From: Desmodus rotundus
Taxonomy: Eukaryota; Chordata; Mammalia; Chiroptera; Phyllostomidae
DNA length: 64,000 bases
Reading direction: 5' to 3'
Assembly: GCF_022682495.2 (NCBI RefSeq)
Contig: NC_071389.1
Span: 102,093,951-102,157,950, forward strand
A program made the position numbers and the translations under genes. Below are positions 12,043-22,687 of the stretch, piece by piece. Every line of letters starts with the position of its first letter. The stretch's first letter is position 1. The notes beneath the pieces were generated by a model that made no database searches, had not been told where the DNA came from, and saw only the letters and a list, made by a program, of their open reading frames with translations.

Positions 12043-13958
12043 TTTTAAAAAAATATATTTTATTAATTATGCTATTACAGTTGCCCCATTTGTCTTCCCC
12101 TTTATTCCCCTCCACACTGCACCCTCCCCTCCCCCACCACCAGCATTCCTCCCACCTTGGCTTCATGTCCATAAGTCATACATGTAAGTTCTTTGGCTTC
12201 TCCATTTCCCATACTATTCTAAACCTCGCCCTGTCTATTTTGTACCTACCATTTACTCTTATTCCTTGTGCCTTTTCCCCCATTCTCCCCCAGCCCCCTC
12301 CCTGCTGATAACCCTCCATGTGATCTCCATTTCTGTCATTCTGTTCCTGTTCTGGTTGTTTGCTTAGTTTGTTTGTTTTTAGGGGTTATTTTTTGTTTTC
12401 ATTTAGGTTCAGTTGTTGATAGTTGTGAGTTTGTTGTCATTTTACTGTTCATATTTTTGGTCATCTTTTTCTTAGATAAGTCCCTTTGACATTTCATATA
12501 AGGGCTTGGTGGTGATGAACTCCTTTTAACTTGACCTTATCTGGGAAGCACTTTATCTGCCCTTCCATTCTAAATGATAGCTTTGCTGGATAGAGTCATC
12601 TTGGATGGAGGGCCTTCCCTTTCATGACTTGGAATACTTCTTTCCAACCCCTTCTTGCCTGTAAGGTTTCTTTTGAGAAATCAGCTGATAGCCTTATGGG
12701 AACTCCTTTGTAGGTAACTGTCTCCTTTTCTCTTGCTGCTTCTAAGATTCTCTCCTTCTGTTTCATCGTAGGTAATGTAATTCTGATGTGCCTTGGTGTG
12801 TGCTTCCTTGGGTCCAACTTTTTTGGGACTCTGAGTTTCCTGGATTTCCTGGAAGTCTATTTCCTTCGCCATATTGGGGGAATTTTTCTTTCATTATTTT
12901 TTCAAGTAAGTTTTCAATTTCTTGCTGTTCTTCTTCTCCATCTGGTACCCCTATGATTCAGATGTTTGAAAGTTTAAAGTTGTCCTGGAGGTTCCTAAGT
13001 CTCTCCTCATTTGTTTGAATTCTTGTTTATTCATTCTGTTCTGGTTGAATGTTTATTTCTGTTTTTTGGTCCAAACCATTGATTTGAGTCCTAGTTTCCT
13101 TCCCTTCACTTTTGTTTCCCTGTACATTTTCCTTTATTTCACTTTGTATAGCCTTGACTTTTTTCTCTATTTTGCAACCGTACTCAACCATTTCAGTGAG
13201 CATCCTGATTACCAGTGTTTTGAACTCTGCATCTCTTCATTGCTTAGTTCTATTTTTTGGAGCTTTAATCTGGTCTTTCATTTGGGCTGTATATTTTTTG
13301 TCTCCCTGTGCCTGCTATGTTTTAAGGGGCAGAGCCTTGGGTATTTGCCAGGGCAGGGCAACCCATGTAGCTATGTTGTGGCACTGGACGTGGGGCAAGG
13401 GTTCAAGAGGGAATAGTGCCACTTGCTCAGCTCTTGGCCGGTTTTATGTCACTTTCCCCACTACCTACAAACAAATTGGGCTCTTATGGTGCTGATTTCC
13501 AGGTGAGTGGGTTTGTGTACATTCTAGAAACCCTCTGAGTCTCTCCAATGAACTCTACTGTGAGACTGGGAATTTCTTCTGCTGCCGCAACCCCCACAGG
13601 TGTTTTCAGTCAGAGATTTTGAGGTTTTATTTCCCCACAATGGAACCCAGGGTTTTACAGTCTGTCTTGCTCCCCAGTTGTTCCTCCCAGTTTACTCACA
13701 TGCAAATGTGGGACTGCCCAGTCCTCCAGCCACTGCCTTGCTGCAAGTCTGAGTCCTTGCCTCCCTGGCTTCCTGTCTCCGCCTCATGCCAGTCTGGATG
13801 AATGTTTCTTCTTTAACTCCTTGGTTGTCAGGCTTCCATATAGTTTGATTTTCTGGCAGATCTGGTTATTTTTTGTTTTTAAATTTGTTGTTGTCCTTCT
13901 TTTGGTTGTGTGAGGAGGCACAGTGTGTCTACCTACACCTCCATCTTGGCTGTAGGCC
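12043..13958 (-). mobile_element. HAL1-type element, copy B (degraded)
   Basis: Minus-strand copy running from about 13958 (acagccaagatggaggtgta, an older 5' variant) to an A-rich tail at 12043. A candidate TSD ttgctttct lies at 12034-12042 and 13959-13967. It has the same layout as copy A: 5' region, ORF1 remnant (about 13300 to 12490) and 3' region, with no ORF2. Confidence 0.78.
12490..13300 (-). pseudogene. HAL1-type ORF1 pseudogene, copy B
   Basis: The frame is broken into pieces. Recognisable segments include KERILEAAREKETVTYKGVP and LQARRGWKEVFQVMKGKALH (12596-12817) and an upstream piece with AKEIDFQEIQE in another frame (12681-12872). Several frameshifts make it non-coding. It is older than copies A, E and F by divergence. 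Confidence 0.75.
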
Positions 13959-13967
13959 TTGCTTTCT

Positions 13968-15046
13968 CTGTCACCAAAATGAACAAGCTAGACTGAAGAA
14001 AAAAAGAGAAACATTCTTTGTGTTTTGATGCATTCATTGAATTATGTGTACTTGTTTTAAAGGCTGAGTTTATTGGATTTGGGTATTATTTATATATCTT
14101 TTTTCCAAATGGGCCAAACTGGGAAACTAAAGGGTAGGTCTTTGCAGTAATAACCGTAACATCAGTAATGTGGGTTTTTTTTTTCTGTATGAAGCATAAT
14201 GGAATCACTTAATAATTGTATTATAAATTTATTTGAATAGTAGAGCTCATATTCACATTGACTAACATCATCATTACAAAAATGAAGACAGTAAATAATT
14301 TGCCTTATCTCATAAAATTTAAGATATATCAAGTATCTAGGAATATTAGACTTTAAAGAAATAGTCTAGAGTTTAGTTTCCAGCAATATGGCAAAGCAAA
14401 TATACTAAAAATCCTTTTATCTTGTAATACTTAAAACTAAGGAGTAGATGTATGTAGTTTATAGTTTCTTTATAGTACTGGCTGAACTGGTAAGAAAGTA
14501 ACATAAATTCTCAGAGACCAATCTGAAAGCAGGAATCCCAAGGGATGTGTGAAAACTACAACTACTCTAAGATCATTTGCCTATTTTGCTAATCTAGACC
14601 TTTGGTTCTAACAGCAAACCTTAGTCTGTAGGTAATGGAGGATCAAATTGGAGGTCCCAAGTGAAGTTAGTATTCAAAGGGCTACGTTGTTGGTGAAATG
14701 GAGAACTGGAAGAAAATAACTCACCCATAGGTAGAGGCTCATCTATCCTGACCTGACTCTGGGTGGAGGGTAGAAAGTTTTTCTGATAGTTTATAACCAT
14801 AAACCACTATCTGTGTGGTCTTAAACACTCCAAGCCAAAAAATTCAGATTGGTCCCTTGGTAATTAGTGTCTCCAGTTGCCTGCTAGAAGCAAAATGCAT
14901 ATTGTCTCTAGAATAATGTACCTTAACCTCATGACTCAAAGAATTTCCACAGATAGAGCCTGGCTCACAACTGAAAATCACAAAATACATGAGAGATCAG
15001 GTATTATGAGCAGAGTGAACTGACCTAAAGTTGGATCTGAAGATAC
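13968..15046. other. Intronic sequence, nothing recognised
   Basis: AT-rich with no frame above 60 codons. No repeat was identified. Confidence 0.45.
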
Positions 15047-15214
15047 TACCCTGTTTTACTGTGTATAATGTGCACTTTTTTGCCCGAATTATTGAGGGAA
15101 AAGTAAGGATGTGCATTATACATGGGTATAATGATCACGTACCATGTATACAATAATCCTGTGCACAACATGTACAAAAACATGGGTGCACATTATACAT
15201 GGCAAAATATGGTA
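15047..15214. mobile_element. Palindromic MITE, copy 1
   Basis: The ends carry inverted repeats: tgtataatgtgcac near the left and gtgcacattatacatggcaa near the right. Internal repeats of the same motif (gtgcattatacatgggtata) make the whole element foldable. Its sister is at 22310-22462. The TA-flanked ends suggest a Tc1/mariner-type element; MER53-like is a possibility that I cannot verify. Confidence 0.65.
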
Positions 15215-15690
15215 TTTAGCATGGAATTAGGAAGTTGAAGCAATGGAAAATGTGAAGAAGTAGTTCATTAAAGGCCTGAAATATTTAGAGAGACTAGGGA
15301 AAGAGGAAATTTATAAAAATATAATGGTTGAGAGTTCATGTCAGCTACAGACATGGATCCTCACTTTGGAAGAACCAAGTGTCCCAAGCAGTATAAATAT
15401 AAAGGGTATCTGTCCCTAGATGAGTCATAGTGAAACCATAAAACACCAGGAAACACCTGAAAAGTCTGAAAAGCAGCCAGAGAGAGAAAAGGACAGACTG
15501 CCTACAAAGGAATGACAGATTGACAACAGACTTCTCATTAGCCATTGGAATTCAGAACATGGTGGAGTAAAACCTGCCAAGCACAGAGCCAATCAGAATA
15601 GGCAAGTCCCCTAAGCATAATTTTGGACAGTAATTTTACAGGAAGTTTATATACATTCCATATTCTATTTGTCCTATACTTTTAAAAAAC
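15215..15690. other. Intronic sequence, nothing recognised
   Basis: A 66-codon minus-strand frame at 15345-15545 has no recognisable content. Confidence 0.4.
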
Positions 15691-16102
15691 AGGTGTGGTA
15701 GGCAGAGTAATGGCTCCCCAAAGATGTCTAGGTTCTTATCCTGGAGGTTTTGCAGAAATGATAAAGTTAAGAACATCAAACTGGGGAGATGACCTGGGTG
15801 ACCTAGTGTGATCACTAGGGTCCTTATGGGGGAAAGAATGAGGCAGGGACTCAAAGAAGAAGATGATAGACTCAGAGGTTGGAGTGAAGGTGGAAGAGGG
15901 CCATGAAGCCACACAAAGCTGGTGGCTTCTAGGATCTAGAAAAGGAAAGGAACAGATCTGCCTCCAGAGCATCCCAGAGGAACCAAGTCCTGCCAACACT
16001 TTGATATTGGTCTACCTGAGATTTCCGTCCTCCAGACTGTAAGATGGTAAGTGTATGTTGTTTAAGCCAGTAAGTTTGGGGTAATTTGTTATAGGACAAT
16101 AG
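15691..16102 (+). mobile_element. Ancient solo-LTR-like repeat (ERVL-MaLR / MLT1 type)
   Basis: The order of words matches the general MLT1-class LTR plan: gtaatggctccccaaagatg, cctgggtgacctagtgtgat, gggtccttatg, cctccagactgtaagatggt, then tgttgtttaagccagtaag. It is non-coding with no internal viral genes nearby. The subfamily is not assigned. Confidence 0.55.
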
Positions 16103-16111
16103 GAAACATGC

Positions 16112-16250
16112 AACAGCTTTATTGAGATATCATTTATATGCCATGCAATCAACTTGTTTAAAGTGTGCAATTAAATGGTTTTTAGTATACTTATAGGGTT
16201 GTATAATTGCAAAAATTTTTGAAAGATAGATCGAAATTGTGAAATTGAAA
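16112..16250 (-). mobile_element. Old L1 3' end fragment
   Basis: The words ctttattgagatatcattta and gtgtgcaattaaatggtttt match the antisense 3' end of ancient L1s. An AT-rich tandem (atagattatataaattaa-like) follows at 16260-16312. Confidence 0.6.
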
Positions 16251-16329
16251 AATGATCTTTATATAGATTATATAATTAAATTATATAGATTATATAAATA
16301 AATTATATAGAGCTCTCCTCACTGCTAAT

Positions 16330-16557
16330 TTGAATAAAGAATGCAGCTATGTCCCAAGAGATTTGCTGGACATCACTGATGTGTGGTCCCAGAAACCCTC
16401 GGACTTAGAAACCTTTGCCTTCCTCCCTTTTTATCTTAGTAGGCTAACCTTTTCTTGTGACCCTTTTTGCTGCATTTCTGTTTTGCTGCATTTGGTGGTG
16501 TATAAAATATTTATTTGCTGGCACTCAAATCAGTTCTTTCTTTATTTTAGCTATTAA
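16330..16557. other. Intronic sequence, nothing recognised
   Basis: A 75-codon + frame here shows no homology that I recognise. Confidence 0.35.
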
Positions 16558-16566
16558 ACTTATACA

Positions 16567-16790
16567 TCTTTAAAAAATTAAATTTATTGGGGTGACATTG
16601 GTTAATAGGATCATTTAGGTTTCAGGTGTATATTTCTATGATATAAGAACTGTATATTGCATTGTATGCCCACCACCCAAGGTCAAACCATCTTCCATTA
16701 CCACATATTAGGCCTCCTGTACCCCCTCAAAACTTGTAAGTCTTAAATTTTGAATCTGTCACTAACCATACAATACTCTATACAGCTAAT
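16567..16790 (-). mobile_element. L1 3' UTR fragment
   Basis: ttattggggtgacattggtt, then ataggtttcaggtgta-like words and a CACCACCCAAGGTCAA stretch, are typical of the antisense L1 3' untranslated region in Laurasiatherian genomes. Confidence 0.65.
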
Positions 16791-16961
16791 ATAAGCTTCT
16801 TGATGAACTGGCTCAGAAGCCACAACCGAAAAATGGCAACACTCATGAGAGATCAAGTATTAATAATTCAGGAGATGAAATGATGTGTTCTTGGGCTGAA
16901 GGACTTTGACAGCTTCAAGATAAAAACCATGACATGAAATCATGTAAAAATTATTTGGCTC

Positions 16962-17170
16962 ATGCCCTGGCTGGTGTAGCTCAGTGGATTGAGCACGGGC
17001 CTGCAAACCAAAGGGTTGCCAGTTTGATTCCCAGTCAGGGCACATACCTGAGTTGCGGGGCAGGTTCCCAGTAGGGGGCATGAGAGAGGCAACCACACAT
17101 TGATGTTTCTCTCCCTCTCTTTCTACTTCCCTTCCCCTCTCTCTAAAAATAAATAAATAAAGTCTTTAAA
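16962..17170 (+). mobile_element. Ves SINE
   Basis: Head gccctggctggtgtagctca with B-box-like ttgccagtttgattccc, then a pyrimidine stretch and a (taaa)n tail. The TSD aaaattatttggctc at 16947-16961 recurs with one mismatch at 17171-17185. Confidence 0.93.
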
Positions 17171-17185
17171 AAAATTATTTGACTC

Positions 17186-17570
17186 CCTGGCAAAAAAATC
17201 CACAGAAGTTTTTGCAAAGTGTGAATGTTGCTTCTTAGGCAACTGTGTGTATATGTGTATGTACTCTGCCTTGTTTATTTAATCTGTCATGAATTTTCAG
17301 CAGGACTGACTAATAATTTGTGAGGCGAGTAAAAATGCAAATGAGGGGCCTTTGGCTCAATAATTATAAGAATTTTAGGATTGTGACAGCAGAGCATTGC
17401 ACCCAGTGTGGGGCCCTCTGACCATGAGCCCTGTGTGACTGCACAGGTCACGCACCAGGGAATTGGTTCCTTTCTTCAACCCTTATCCCAGGGACTGACT
17501 AAAGATTAGGATGAAGAACTCCTGCTTTCCAATTTCATCTCCTTGGTTTCATCCTTTTTGAAAAGAAATT
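17186..17570. other. Intronic sequence, nothing recognised
   Basis: No repeat, frame or RNA gene that I can support. Confidence 0.4.
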
Positions 17571-17574
17571 TTAA

Positions 17575-18262
17575 ATATTTTTAATTGTAAAATACACAAA
17601 ATTTACTTTCATAATAACTTTTAAACTTTTAAGCGTACAGTTCAGTGATATTAAATACGTTCACATTGTTGTACAACTATCCATCTCCATAACTCTTTTT
17701 ATCTTGCCAAACTGAAACTCAACCCATTAAATAGCCCTGGCAACCACCCTTCTACTTTGTGTCTCTATGAATATGACTACTCTGGGGACTTCATATAAAT
17801 GGAATCATACACTATTTGTCCTTTTGTGACTGGCTTATTTCACTTAGCATAATATCCTCAGGGTTCATCCTTATTATAGCATGTGGCAGGATTTCCTTCC
17901 TTTTTAAATAAATGTTTGTTTATTGATTTTTTTTTGGGGGGGGAGATTTGTTGTTCCATTTATGTATGCACTTACTGGTTGATTCTTGTGTGTGCCCTGA
18001 ACAGGAATCAAACCAGCAACCTTGGTGTATGGGACGACTCTCTAACCAACTGAGCTCCCTGGCCAGTGTGGACTTCTTTCCTTTTTGAGTAACCACCAAA
18101 CTGTTTGCCACAAGTTTTATGTTCCTACCAACAGTGCACAGGGTTCCAGTTTCTCCACATCCTCACTAACACCTGGTTTATTTTCCGTTCTTTTGATAGT
18201 AGTCATCCCTGTGGTTTTTATTGGTATTTCCCTACTGATGAGGGAAGTTGACCTTTTTTTGT
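17575..18262 (-). mobile_element. Old L1 3' end, interrupted by a Ves SINE, next to the CRYL1 exon
   Basis: Antisense old L1 with landmarks aagcgtacagttcagtgata, ggaatcatacactatttgtc, cacttagcataatatcctca and, after the SINE, acagtgcacagggttccag. It runs 17575-17905 and 18087-18262. Its end lies about 53 bp upstream of the coding exon. Confidence 0.75.
17906..18073 (-). mobile_element. Ves SINE (diverged)
   Basis: On the minus strand it reads cactggccagggagctcagt with a B-box-like ggtttgattcctgttcaggg. The flanks ttccttccttttt (17893-17905) and ttctttccttttt (18074-18086) form a TSD with one mismatch. It is inserted inside the old L1. Confidence 0.85.
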
Positions 18263-18284
18263 TTTAAAATTTGTTTTTTGAAAA

Positions 18285-18315
18285 CTCACCGTGATCACCC
18301 TTTCCTTCTTTACAG
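18285..18315 (+). promoter_or_regulatory. Splice branch site and acceptor of the CRYL1 exon
   Basis: A ctcac at 18285-18289 fits the YTNAY branch-point pattern with the A at 18288, 27 nt before the last intron base. It is followed by the pyrimidine run ccctttccttctttacag ending at 18315. The branch point is inferred from pattern and spacing only. Confidence 0.6.
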
Positions 18316-18442
18316 AAAAGACATGAAGTTGCTGGAGCAGTCGGGTTCTCTGAAAGGCTCTCTGAGTGCAGAACAGCAGTTGTCACTCATCAGTGGTTGC
18401 TCTAATATTCAGGAAGCAGTAGAGGGCGCCATGCACATTCAG
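18316..18442 (+). CDS. CRYL1: CRYL1 internal exon (lambda-crystallin / L-gulonate 3-dehydrogenase)
   Basis: CRYL1 is a cytosolic NAD-dependent dehydrogenase that oxidises L-gulonate in the glucuronate-xylulose pathway; it is related to 3-hydroxyacyl-CoA dehydrogenases and was recruited as a lens crystallin in rabbits. The exon is 127 nt. Its first base completes a codon carried over from the previous exon; 42 codons follow with no stop. The translation runs from [15 protein letters not shown] through [21 protein letters not shown], which I recognise as about residues 51-92 of mammalian CRYL1, in the N-terminal Rossmann-type domain. The acceptor is a pyrimidine-rich tract ending in tacag; the donor is CAG followed by gtgagtt. 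The exon ends on a codon boundary. No other CRYL1 exon was found. Codon-level agreement with the family, plus both splice sites, makes a processed pseudogene unlikely. Confidence 0.93.
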
Positions 18443-18449
18443 GTGAGTT
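18443..18449 (+). promoter_or_regulatory. Splice donor of the CRYL1 exon
   Basis: The exon ends in CAG and the intron starts gtgagtt, a near-consensus U1 site. Confidence 0.85.
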
Positions 18450-21400
18450 AAGGACCTGAGCTCTGTTGGTAAGAGTGGGGAGAGACAGTCTTCCTACCTC
18501 GTTGGAAGAACAGGGGAAGATGAAAAGCAGTTAAAAGTGTGGACCTCTTGTACTTCGAATGTCAGAATTATGATTTATGTGATAGGAAGCATTATCCTTT
18601 ATGCGTTCTCTTTAAACTACTGGGATGATGTTACCTTCCAGAGGTGTTAGGATTTTGAGCAAAAATAGATTTTCTGGACAGCTAACTTTTATCTTCTGAC
18701 TGAATGAGAGTTTATATTCTTTTTAAAAATTAAAAACATTACAATTACAGTTTATATTCAATATTATTTTAGATGTATTAGTTTTAGGTGTATAGCATAA
18801 CTAAGAATTTGGGAACAAACCCAAAAGATTGAGCACATATATTTTATTGTCAGCTGCTGATCTGAGATTCAGGTCAAATACAGGAAATCTAGGCTCTCGA
18901 CTCTGACTCTAAAATTTCTCCTGTATGGTGGAGGTGGTTGAGAACACAGACTTTAAGTCAGGCGATTTTGTTTTGAGCAGTTTTGCAACTTTGTACTGGC
19001 AAGTTTCTTAGTGTCTGGGCCTACTTCCTCACCTGTGAAACTGGCGTCATACCCTATGGTGGTTGTGAAGGAACTGTCTGTGCTCCTGTCTTAGGGGAAC
19101 CTAATGTAGGCAAAGCTTCATTTTTCTAATGGGAAGATTAAAATAATGCTTTTTGAGGTCCTTTTAATATGTAATATTTACATGATGGAAATGAAATATT
19201 ATAATTAACCTATAGAATGGGATCTAAAATATGAACATATGACCTATTATGTTAATACTTCAAATTTCACATTTCCTGCAAACACTTACTGTTGTTCAAA
19301 CTCTTAACAGGACAAACACTCCGTTTCCAGTTTTTGTACCCATTAGAGTTGACTTTCTGAGTCTTTTCTAAGCAGAGTTTTCCAGAGAACATTTTTGCTT
19401 TCCTCTGAGATGTTTGCTACTCAGAGTTTTAAGAAATCCATATATGATGGTGGCACTGGAAGTTTTATGTTCAGCTTCAACTATGAATTCTCACACCTGT
19501 AGGTGTTTTTTTCTGTCTACAGTGGTATGCATGTGGTTTGTGGTTCCACAGTGTAACAACTTGCTGTTACGTTTTTTAAAGTGTCTTTGTAAAACTTAAT
19601 TACAAATTTTGCAGCCCTAGCAATTGTCAAGTCATGCCCCAGGAATCATTAATATGTTGAAGTTAAATTTCTTTTTTCCTGGACCCATTTTAAAAAACAG
19701 GTTCTGTCAGATGGTGTCTATACTAGCATAATTGAATATGTTCAGGCTAATGCTTCTTCCCCAAACAGTCTATTATTTTTCAAAAAATGGAGACCCCTCT
19801 ACACTGTAGCTTTAAAATGTCTTGCATATAAAGCTAGTCCTTCTTATATGGAATAATTTTGGGGGAATTTCCTAACTTATAATGTATGCAAAGTGCTTAA
19901 CACAGTACTTGGCACATAGAAAATGCTTAATAAATTTATAAAATAAATTATAATGTAGCCATTTGTGGACAATTTTGGCAATGAACAAATGATATGGGAT
20001 AACATATGCTGTTCTGTGTGGTAGGTATCTGAAGACTCTGGTGTCTACCACACACAGAAGTAAGGCCAGTCTTGGCCGAACTCTAAAGACTGGCGCTGTA
20101 AGGCCAGTCTTTCCTTAATAGATTAAATGGGTGTATTTACTCATATGTGACAGTTACCTGTTGAGCAGCTTCTGATGTGCTCTGAGTCAGGCAGTGTGGG
20201 GAGAGAAGCCTAGAGAAATATGATGTTTAATTCCCATAAGAAATTATGTTCTTCACAAATGGTTTTAAAAAATTGAAATTATATTTTTATCTTTGTAAAA
20301 GAAACAAAGAAATGGTTTGTACTTCTACTACCACAAAGCATAATGCGGAGGGACAGTAGGGACCAGGAGGATGGAAAAGGTTAATGAAGGTGGGTTGGAA
20401 CTGATCTGGGCCTTTGACAAGTAGATTTTGGGGACTGGGGCGAGGGCAGAGAAGGGGATGGTATCTCAGAAGAGGTACCTGTGAGTATGGTCCACAGAAC
20501 GTGAGTAGAGTGGCTGTTGGAGAGGTGGGGAAAGCTGGTGGTTAAATGGAGCCAAGTTGGGAAGGCTGAGCGCCAACCTGGAGGGCTCTGGAGAGGAGAC
20601 AAGTTAATACATACGAAGTGCCTGGTGCACAGCAGGCAAGAAAAGTACAGTTTAGGAAAATACCGCTTAGGTCCATTATTTCAAAAAATATTCGAATATT
20701 TTTGTGCTTGTACTTCTTCCCATTTCTCCTGTTTATTTTCTCTCTTTCTCCAAGATACTTGACATTATACTGTTTGAGTAGAATTTTGTATCAAGGTTTT
20801 TATTTAAAACTTCGAATATTTCTTATACCATGATTTGCCCAGGACTCTGTCAGATAGAAAAAGTATAATTTTTGGACTGAAAACAGTTGTTATGTTTATC
20901 ATGTGATGTTTAACCTAAGAATGACATTAAAATTGAAGGGCCAAAAGACCATGCTCACCTGTCAGGCATCTACTCCTCACCAAGCTTTGTAAGGGTTCCT
21001 TATCTTAGTGCCCAGAGACTCCTTGCTAGTTGTACCCCCTTATCAACTCTCAGAACTCCTTTTTATGATTTATAAAAGGAAAAATTCTCATTGTAGAAAA
21101 ATTAATCTTGGCTATTTGGAGACATTTTTCTTATAAAAATAATCATTACTTTAGGGAATTGTTCAAAAGCAGGAGGCAGATCTTGTGAGTTAACAAGCGA
21201 ACAAAACCACATTGCTGCCACTGCTTTTCAATGACAAACAGTCCAATTGTAGATGTTACTGCATCCCCAAGGGTGAAAGTCCCAGAAATGTGAGTGTCAG
21301 CCTCCACGATGCCTTTGTCTTCTACCCAAACCCCAGTGGGCAGGAGCATGGGTTAGAGTTTCCTAGTACTCTGCTGAAATGTGGGAGTGCGCAAGAATGA

Positions 21401-22044
21401 AACCTGAATTGCTAGAACTTAGTGCAATGTTGAGATCAAATCTTGCCAGGCAAGAAAAGCTACTACTCTGGAAAAATAAGTTTATCCTAAAAAGCCTGTC
21501 TAAAGCATTGACTCTTAAAGAGCCTTAAGCCTCATTAGCTCTGGTACAGAGGCTTTATCTAATCTTTGGAATTTAAGACTTGAGACTGTGGTAGCTGGTA
21601 GGAGCCATGGGAATGTTTTATAGAATTATGGAGTTTAAGTGGTATTTTGTTACACAAAATCAGGACAACAGCTGAAATCTAGAAGTACAAATTATATTAT
21701 CCAGTGATATGATCAGAATTCACATCTACACTTTACCTTTAAAATTTAGAAAATGCTAGTCATTTTGATAAGGACTTTCAGACTTTGTCAGTAATTATAA
21801 GAACAATGTTCATAAATACTAACACCACTTAAAAATTCACACATTTGTTTAAAGGATGAGAGTTTAGTAGACTTTCATCTTGGTTCACTGAGGCTCAGAG
21901 TAATCCTTTTTTGGTAGAATGGGGGTGCAGGTGGAGGTGAGGGGTGTTCAAGTAGCAAAGGGCGTGTGGGACACCAGCCCTGAGAATATATAGAAGTGCT
22001 CATTAAAACTTGAATTTCATTTTTGCTGTTTCATGTGTTTTTTA
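18450..22044. other. Intronic sequence, mostly unique
   Basis: About 3.6 kb. A short antisense L1 3' fragment lies near 18735-18800 (cagtttatattcaatattat). A 10-bp perfect inverted repeat tgtgtggtag / ctaccacaca with a 20-nt loop lies at 20015-20054. Frames such as 19414-19599 and 20517-20762 show no domains. Confidence 0.5.
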
Positions 22045-22309
22045 AACAAATTATAAATCAGATTTGCTGAGGTATAGTTTACATGTAATAAAATTCACCC
22101 GTTTTAGTGTTTGGTTCTACGTTTTTACAAATGCATACAGTCCTGGAGCCACCATCACTTTCAAGCTTTACAACACACCCATTCCACCTCCCCCGTCCTC
22201 CCCTTGTGCCCTCAGTCCCCTTTGCAGTTAATGTCCTTTCTCCCTTCCCCAGTCCCTGGCTAGCCCCAGTCTGTTTTTTGTCTCCATAGTTTTTCCTTTT
22301 TCATAATGT

Positions 22310-22462
22310 TACTGTATTTTGCTGTGTATAATGTGCACCCATGTTTTCGTGCACATTATACCCATGGTATGTAATCATTATACCCGTGTATAATGTGCAT
22401 CCTTATTTTTCCCTCAAAAATTTGGGCAAAAATGTACACATTATACATGGCAAAATACAGTA
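22310..22462. mobile_element. Palindromic MITE, copy 2
   Basis: Flanked by TA on both sides (22310-22311 and 22461-22462). Ends ctgtattttgctgtgtataa and ttatacatggcaaaatacag are imperfect inverted repeats, with a second inverted pair inside. It interrupts the old L1 3' region, so it is younger than that L1. Confidence 0.75.
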
Positions 22463-22687
22463 TGTAAAATGGAGTCATACTATACGCAGTCTTTGAGTTT
22501 GGCTTCTTTCACAGAGTCAAATGAATCTTAGGTTCATATATGTTGTTGTGGTTATCAGTAACTTTTTTTTTTTTATTGATGAGTAGTACTCCACAGTTCG
22601 TCTATCCATTCACTAGTTGAAGAACATTTGGGTTGTTCCCAATTTTTAGCAGTTTTGACTAAAGCTAGTATAAACATTTGTGTACAC

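Larger units (their letters stand above)
1..18315 (+). other. CRYL1: CRYL1 upstream intron (partial)
   Basis: Everything before the exon at 18316 is read as intron, because that exon has a splice acceptor and begins inside a codon, so an earlier exon must lie upstream. I looked for the preceding CRYL1 coding segment (the end of the dinucleotide-binding beta-alpha-beta region) and did not find it here. The intron holds two HAL1-type elements, two Ves SINEs plus a third interrupting an old L1, MITEs and an LTR-like repeat. Intron status is inferred from the single exon. Confidence 0.75.

Noticed and set aside
20015..20054. 10-bp hairpin as a possible structured RNA
   Set aside because: Single short stem with a 20-nt loop, no further support; expected by chance in a window of this size.
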